This document shows positions 60,320-64,000 of a stretch of DNA of 64,000 bases, piece by piece. The translations under genes were made by a program, and so were the position numbers. The stretch is from JAVXCQ01 sp036659415 (GTDB taxonomy: Bacteria; Bacillota; Negativicutes; Acidaminococcales; Acidaminococcaceae): positions 77,558 to 141,557 of the forward strand of contig JAVXCQ010000001.1 in the NCBI GenBank assembly GCA_036659415.1, given 5' to 3'. The stretch's first letter is position 1, and each line of letters starts with the position of its first letter. Below the pieces are notes generated by a model that saw only the letters and a program-made list of their open reading frames with translations, had not been told where the DNA came from and made no database searches.

Positions 60320-60396
60320 TGGCGACCTGGATCGGACTCGAACCGACGACCTCCGCCGTGACAGGGCGGCATTCTAACCAACTAAACTACCAGGCC
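60320..60396 (-). tRNA. tRNA-Asp (GTC)
   Basis: Acceptor GGCCTGG/CCAGGTC, anticodon stem CCGCC/GGCGG with loop CTGTCAC (anticodon GTC), T-loop TTCGAGT. CCA is encoded. Confidence 0.97.
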
Positions 60397-60414
60397 AGTA
60401 AAAAGACAAAAAAA

Positions 60415-60490
<76 letters not shown>

Positions 60491-60496
60491 GGAATT

Positions 60497-60571
60497 TGGT
60501 GACCGGTGCGGGAATCGAACCCGCGATACCGCCGTGAAAGGGCGGTGTCTTAACCGCTTGACCAACCGGCC
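60497..60571 (-). tRNA. tRNA-Glu (TTC)
   Basis: Acceptor GGCCGGT/ACCGGTC, anticodon stem CCGCC/GGCGG with loop CTTTCAC (anticodon TTC), T-stem GCGGG/CCCGC. CCA is encoded. Confidence 0.97.
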
Positions 60572-60575
60572 AGAT

Positions 60576-60651
60576 TGGTGACCCATCAGCGGCTCGAACG
60601 CTGGACACCCTGATTAAGAGTCAGGTGCTCTACCAACTGAGCTAATGGGCC
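60576..60651 (-). tRNA. tRNA-Lys (CTT)
   Basis: Acceptor GGCCCAT/ATGGGTC, anticodon stem CCTGA/TCAGG with loop CTCTTAA (anticodon CTT), T-stem CAGCG/CGCTG. CCA is encoded. First gene of the operon. Confidence 0.97.
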
Positions 60652-60676
60652 AATGTTTCAAACACGTTACTGACAT

Positions 60677-60705
60677 ATATTACACGATATCACTACAGAT
60701 TGCAA
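60677..60705 (-). promoter_or_regulatory. Promoter of the five-tRNA operon
   Basis: Minus-strand -35 TTGCAA (60700-60705), 17-base spacer, -10 TAATAT (60677-60682), about 25 bases before tRNA-Lys. Confidence 0.8.
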
Positions 60706-60803
60706 GCTTTTTTTCTGGGGTTTCCACTTTTGACGCTTTGTCCTCAACCACTACCATCAATTATGACTGGCTAAAGGGTGTAGCCTGCCTTCTGGTGCTG
60801 ATG

Positions 60804-60841
60804 AAAAAACCTCTGCCCGCAGAAAAACTGCACACAGAGGT
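60804..60841 (-). terminator. Terminator of the isoaspartyl dipeptidase gene
   Basis: Stem ACCTCTG/CAGAGGT (60809-60815 with 60835-60841) with an inner CTGC/GCAG helix, followed by TTTTTT on the minus strand. Confidence 0.88.
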
Positions 60842-60869
60842 CTTGATTCAACACGTTTTCACTTACTAC

Positions 60870-62009
60870 TTATTCAAAAGTACCTTTAACTACGGCAACG
60901 CCATCTTTGACCATCAATTGACCTTTGGCAAAAACCGTTTGTACTGCCAAATCCTTATTTAAAACTACTAAGTCGGCATCCATACCCACGGCTAGATGTC
61001 CTTTTTTCTCCAATTTAAGGGCATCGGCAACGTTACTAGTAATAAGCCGCAAAGCTTGTGACAAAGGCAAAATTCCTGCCCGCACGATGCCCATTACTTC
61101 CCCTACTAAAGCTGCCGGGGACGCAGCGGTCAACCCAATCAATTCGCCTTGCTCGTTAAAGCGTGGCATACTGCCATTACCGTCTGTACTAACTGTAATC
61201 TGTTCCAAAGGCACACCGGCTGCTATGGCCTGTTGCACCGCTTCTGCTACCGGGATACCAATTTGACAGGTTAAATCCAAATAACCCCCTGCTAAACCAA
61301 AGCGAATAGCATCGGCAAAAGTTTCCGGATTACGGTTCAAATGCGTAGGTCTAAATTGAGTAATAGGAATTTCCGTTTTGGCTACAATTTTAAAAATAGG
61401 AGACAGCATCCGTTTACCATCACCAATATGCACGTGCAAAACGCCGGCTTTACCACTCATCATGCCGCCAATACGAGCTTCTGCTGCCAGTTTTGCGTAC
61501 TGACTGCGGTGCGGTTGGGAAGAACGATGATCACTCATAGCTACCTTACCACCAATAATCTTATCAATCAGCACGATATCAGAACGTAAATTACCCATAA
61601 TATGTGGACCCTCTGCCGGGTAGGCTCCAGAATAAATCCAGGTAGAAATACCCTCTTCTTCCAAGCCCCGTGCTTTAGCCAAAAGATTTTCCATGCTCCG
61701 GCAAGTGCCATCAGTACCCAAAGTGCCAATCACAGTCGTAGTACCACAAGTCGTAAGAGTGGACAGCTGGATTTCTGGCACCCGCGTTTTGAAACTACCT
61801 TCACCACCACCGCCGGTAATATGAATATGTTGGTCAATAAAGCCCGGTGTAACAGCCGCCCCCGCCACGTCCAAAATCTCTACTCCCGCCAGTGGCAAAT
61901 TCTCAATCTTCTCTGCCATATAAGCAATGGTGCGTCCCACCAATAAAATATCCTGACAGCCTAAATCTTCCGGTGCATAAACATGTGCATTTTTTAATAA
62001 TGTAAACAT
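60870..62009 (-). CDS. iadA: Isoaspartyl dipeptidase
   Basis: Zinc amidohydrolase-fold enzyme that cleaves beta-aspartyl dipeptides formed by protein ageing. The 379-residue protein has the binuclear-site motif DQHIHITGGGGEG (H61, H63), a lysine in GGKVAMSDHRSSQP for the carbamylated ligand, HVHIGDG and FRPTHLNRN histidines, and the catalytic aspartate in VSTDGNG. It is monocistronic. Start ATG follows AAAGGAAG. Confidence 0.93.
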   Translation of the reverse strand: MFTLLKNAHVYAPEDLGCQDILLVGRTIAYMAEKIENLPLAGVEILDVAGAAVTPGFIDQHIHITGGGGEGSFKTRVPEIQLSTLTTCGTTTVIGTLGTDGTCRSMENLLAKARGLEEEGISTWIYSGAYPAEGPHIMGNLRSDIVLIDKIIGGKVAMSDHRSSQPHRSQYAKLAAEARIGGMMSGKAGVLHVHIGDGKRMLSPIFKIVAKTEIPITQFRPTHLNRNPETFADAIRFGLAGGYLDLTCQIGIPVAEAVQQAIAAGVPLEQITVSTDGNGSMPRFNEQGELIGLTAASPAALVGEVMGIVRAGILPLSQALRLITSNVADALKLEKKGHLAVGMDADLVVLNKDLAVQTVFAKGQLMVKDGVAVVKGTFE

Positions 62010-62106
62010 TTTTACATCTTCCTTTCAGTGCCAAACTTAAAGTAGGTGCCGGCCAAGTACACCGGTCACTCTCTTGATTTTATCAGCAATATATTCAAAA
62101 TACAAG

Positions 62107-62135
62107 TTGTCGAAAATTTTCTAACATGGTAACAT
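62107..62135 (+). promoter_or_regulatory. Promoter of the hydrogenase-maturation operon
   Basis: -35 TTGTCG (62107-62112), 17-base spacer, extended -10 TGGTAACAT (hexamer at 62130-62135). Expected transcript start near 62142. Confidence 0.6.
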
Positions 62136-62141
62136 TAACTA

Positions 62142-62288
62142 AGTACCTTTACCCTAAGAATTATCTGCGGGTCAAGGTCACAACAAGAGCAATCGTTCTG
62201 AAAATTAGGCTTCGTGCCAAAACAGAAGGCGGTGGTAACATGACAAAATTACTACCCCGTGCCAACCTTTGGTATGGGGATTTTTATT
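62142..62288 (+). promoter_or_regulatory. Structured leader of the hydrogenase-maturation operon with attenuator terminator
   Basis: The region from the expected start to the ribosome binding site is about 150 bases. It contains a stem TTCTG/CAGAA with inner GGC/GCC pairs (62195-62226), a stem GGTGGTAA/TTACTACC (62231-62256) and an intrinsic terminator CCCCGTGCCAA/TTGGTATGGGG (62255-62265 with 62269-62279, 11 bp including wobbles) followed by ATTTTTATT. The T-run ends at the ribosome binding site GGAGG (62289). This is the layout of a transcription attenuator or riboswitch. I cannot match the aptamer part to a known class. Confidence 0.62.
62255..62288 (+). terminator. Leader terminator directly before the ribosome binding site
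   Basis: 11-bp stem with three-base loop CCT, then ATTTTTATT. Three pairs are G-T. It ends one base before GGAGG. Confidence 0.72.
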
Positions 62289-62300
62289 GGAGGCGACCTT

Positions 62301-62546
62301 ATGGAAACTAGAATTGCCCTCATCGGCATCATCGTAGAAAACACAGAAAGCACAGAAAAAATCAACGAACTCCTACACGCCAACGGCCAATACATTGTCG
62401 GCCGCATGGGCATTCCCTATCGCACCAAAGGCCTTAATATTATTAGCGTCATTATTGATGCACCCAACAATATTATTAGTGCCCTCACCGGCAAGCTTGG
62501 TCAAATACCAGGGCTAAGCGTCAAAACCGTATATTCGAAAGGATAG
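62301..62546 (+). CDS. TM1266-family iron-only hydrogenase system regulator
   Basis: An 81-residue ACT/NikR-like protein (ferredoxin fold), the TM1266 family, found next to [FeFe]-hydrogenase genes. It begins ETRIALIGIIVENTESTEKINELL and has GRMGIPYRTKGLNIISVIIDAP and TGKLGQIPGLSVKTVYS, typical of the group. It probably senses a metal, cofactor or metabolite. The ATG at 62301 follows GGAGG by seven bases, just after the leader terminator. hydG follows after seven bases, so the two are co-transcribed. Confidence 0.9.
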   Translation: METRIALIGIIVENTESTEKINELLHANGQYIVGRMGIPYRTKGLNIISVIIDAPNNIISALTGKLGQIPGLSVKTVYSKG

Positions 62547-62553
62547 ATAACTT

Positions 62554-63984
62554 ATGACGACTGTCAACTATAATAATAAATCCCTCCAGGCCGAAGAATT
62601 CATTAATGACGAGGCCATCACCTCCACCTTGGCTTATGCCGCCGCCAACAAACAAAACCTGCCCCTCCTTGAAGCCATCTTAACTAAAGCCGAAGCCTGT
62701 CAGGGTCTCTCTTACAAGGAAGCTGCGGTTTTGCTAGAGGCTGACCTGCCAGAAATTACGGAACGAATTTTTGCTTTAGCTGAAACAATTAAACTCAAAA
62801 TCTACGGCAAACGCATCGTCATGTTTGCACCTTTGTACTTGTCCAACTATTGTGTCAACGGTTGCCTCTATTGCCCTTATCACCAGGGCAACACAACCAT
62901 TGCCCGCAAGCAGCTTTCCCAAGAAGACATTAAACGCGAAGTCATCGCGCTCCAGGACATGGGGCATAAGCGCTTAGCTTTGGAAACCGGTGAAGATCCG
63001 GTCAATTGTCCTTTGGAATACGTTTTGGAAAGCATCAAAACCATTTATAGCATTAAACACAAAAACGGGGCCATTAGGCGGGTTAACGTAAATATTGCCG
63101 CCACCACCATTGACAATTATCGCAAATTAAAAGAAGCCGGCATCGGCACCTATATTCTCTTCCAAGAAACCTACCACAAACCTACCTATGAAACTTTGCA
63201 CCCCACCGGGCCGAAGCATAATTACGCCTATCATACCGAAGCTATGGACAGAGCCATGGCAGGTGGCATCGATGACGTGGGCATCGGCGTCTTATTTGGA
63301 CTAAATCTCTACCGTTATGACTTTGTGGGTTTACTCATGCACGCCGAACATTTGGAAGCCGTCCACGGCTGTGGTCCTCATACCATTAGCGTACCACGCT
63401 TACGTCCTGCCGATGACATTGAACCTGACCAATTTTCCAATGCCATTAGCGATGAAATCTTCAAAAAAATTGTCGCTATTTTACGTTTAGCCGTTCCCTA
63501 CACCGGCATTATTATTTCCACCAGAGAGTCCGAAGCCTCACGAGCTGCCGTGCTCCAAGTCGGTGTATCCCAAATCAGCGGCGCTTCCTGTACTAGCGTT
63601 GGCGGCTATGCCGAAAAAGAAAAAGCCGAGGATAATTCCTCCCAGTTTGACGTTAACGATACGCGCACCCTAGACGAAATTGTCAATTGGCTCCTCAGCG
63701 GTGGCTATATCCCCAGTTTTTGCACTGCCTGTTACCGAGCCGGCCGCACCGGCGACCGCTTCATGGCTCTGGCCAAAACCGGTGCTATTTCCAACTGTTG
63801 CCAACCAAATGCCCTCTTGACCTTAAAAGAATACCTCAGCGATTACGCAAGTACAGATACCAAAATTAAAGGCAATGCTGTAATTTTGCGAGAACTGGTC
63901 AATATTAGTAGTCCTAAAGCCCGCGAAACCGCCATTAGCTATTTAGAAAAAATAGCTAATGGCGAAAGAGATTTCCGCTTCTAA
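62554..63984 (+). CDS. hydG: [FeFe]-hydrogenase maturase HydG
   Basis: Radical-SAM enzyme that splits tyrosine into the CO and CN ligands of the hydrogenase H-cluster. The 476-residue protein has the CxxxCxxC cluster in YCVNGCLYCPYH near residue 104, and the C-terminal auxiliary-cluster motif CTACYRAGRTGDRFMALAKTGAISNCC. Conserved HydG blocks LETGEDP, VNIAATTIDNYRKLKEAGIGTY and GGYAEKEK are present. It follows the TM1266-type gene by seven bases. hydE, hydF and the hydrogenase would be expected beyond the window edge. Confidence 0.97.
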   Translation: MTTVNYNNKSLQAEEFINDEAITSTLAYAAANKQNLPLLEAILTKAEACQGLSYKEAAVLLEADLPEITERIFALAETIKLKIYGKRIVMFAPLYLSNYCVNGCLYCPYHQGNTTIARKQLSQEDIKREVIALQDMGHKRLALETGEDPVNCPLEYVLESIKTIYSIKHKNGAIRRVNVNIAATTIDNYRKLKEAGIGTYILFQETYHKPTYETLHPTGPKHNYAYHTEAMDRAMAGGIDDVGIGVLFGLNLYRYDFVGLLMHAEHLEAVHGCGPHTISVPRLRPADDIEPDQFSNAISDEIFKKIVAILRLAVPYTGIIISTRESEASRAAVLQVGVSQISGASCTSVGGYAEKEKAEDNSSQFDVNDTRTLDEIVNWLLSGGYIPSFCTACYRAGRTGDRFMALAKTGAISNCCQPNALLTLKEYLSDYASTDTKIKGNAVILRELVNISSPKARETAISYLEKIANGERDFRF

Positions 63985-64000
63985 GTACGCACTGTAGCAC

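Noticed and set aside
62228..62245. T-box-like GGTGGTAAC motif in the hydrogenase leader
   Set aside because: It resembles the T-box core, but the consensus downstream CCGCG is absent, no stem I with specifier loop is evident and no amino-acid gene follows.
62126..62311. 61-codon frame in the hydrogenase leader
   Set aside because: No ribosome binding site, no family signature, and it covers the promoter and structured leader. Only its last 22 codons, with an internal ATG, are kept as a possible leader peptide.

Overview
The window looks like chromosomal DNA from an anaerobic, low-to-mid GC member of the Bacillota. A Negativicutes affiliation is the best guess. The anaerobic lifestyle is inferred from a class III ribonucleotide reductase (nrdDG), [FeFe]-hydrogenase maturation genes (a TM1266-type regulator and hydG), a superoxide reductase and several radical-SAM enzymes. 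The Bacillota signal comes from the order tatD-metG-rsmI-trmN6-ricT-holB-tmk-yaaO-like decarboxylase, split gcvPA/gcvPB, a LipM-type octanoyltransferase, a single-aptamer glycine riboswitch, SOS boxes of the Bacillus type and strong GGAGG ribosome binding sites. A fold-III lysine/ornithine decarboxylase closely resembling the Selenomonas enzyme points to Negativicutes. I see no insertion sequence, prophage or CRISPR array.

Region by region: 1-7.8 kb is a minus-strand housekeeping cluster (DNA replication, tRNA/rRNA modification, thymidylate kinase, Orn/Lys/Arg decarboxylase). 7.9-10.3 kb is a tandem duplication of a 1.2-kb unit encoding an unrecognised membrane-anchored protein. 10.4-14.0 kb carries a lysine/ornithine decarboxylase, serS and a YgjP-like metallopeptidase. 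14.1-22.8 kb is a glycine-riboswitch-controlled operon joining all glycine cleavage proteins (T, H, PA, PB, L) to lipoate assembly enzymes: LipM and two radical-SAM proteins that probably form a LipS1/LipS2 lipoyl synthase. 23-27 kb holds a uracil-DNA glycosylase and an iron/oxidative-stress cluster (thioredoxin-reductase-like protein, ferritin-VIT1 fusion, ZIP transporter, superoxide reductase). 27-35.5 kb has an FMN dehydrogenase, an M23 peptidase, a MurJ/SpoVB-type flippase, two tandem BMP lipoproteins and a FetAB-like exporter. 35.6-38.7 kb is a split cobalamin-dependent methionine synthase (MetH core plus separate reactivation protein). 38.8-39.2 kb is a small LysM protein under SOS-type operators, resembling the division inhibitor YneA. 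41.3-45.0 kb is a minor-pilin operon. 45-50 kb is mixed metabolism (M48 protease, CoA transferase, ThiW, patatin). 50-57 kb contains sbcDC and a polar amino-acid ABC transporter. 57-59.8 kb is nrdD-nrdG with candidate NrdR boxes and a Fur box. 60.2-60.7 kb is a five-tRNA operon. 60.9-62.0 kb is an isoaspartyl dipeptidase, and 62.1-64 kb is the start of a hydrogenase-maturation operon.

The signals most worth follow-up are: the leader of the hydrogenase-maturation operon, which ends in an intrinsic terminator directly before the ribosome binding site and matches no riboswitch class I recognise; the glycine-cleavage/lipoylation operon with its apparent two-subunit lipoyl synthase; the duplicated unknown gene with its conserved leader block; and the promoter regions of nrdD and the LysM gene. 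All family calls are by eye from sequence motifs; no database search was run.
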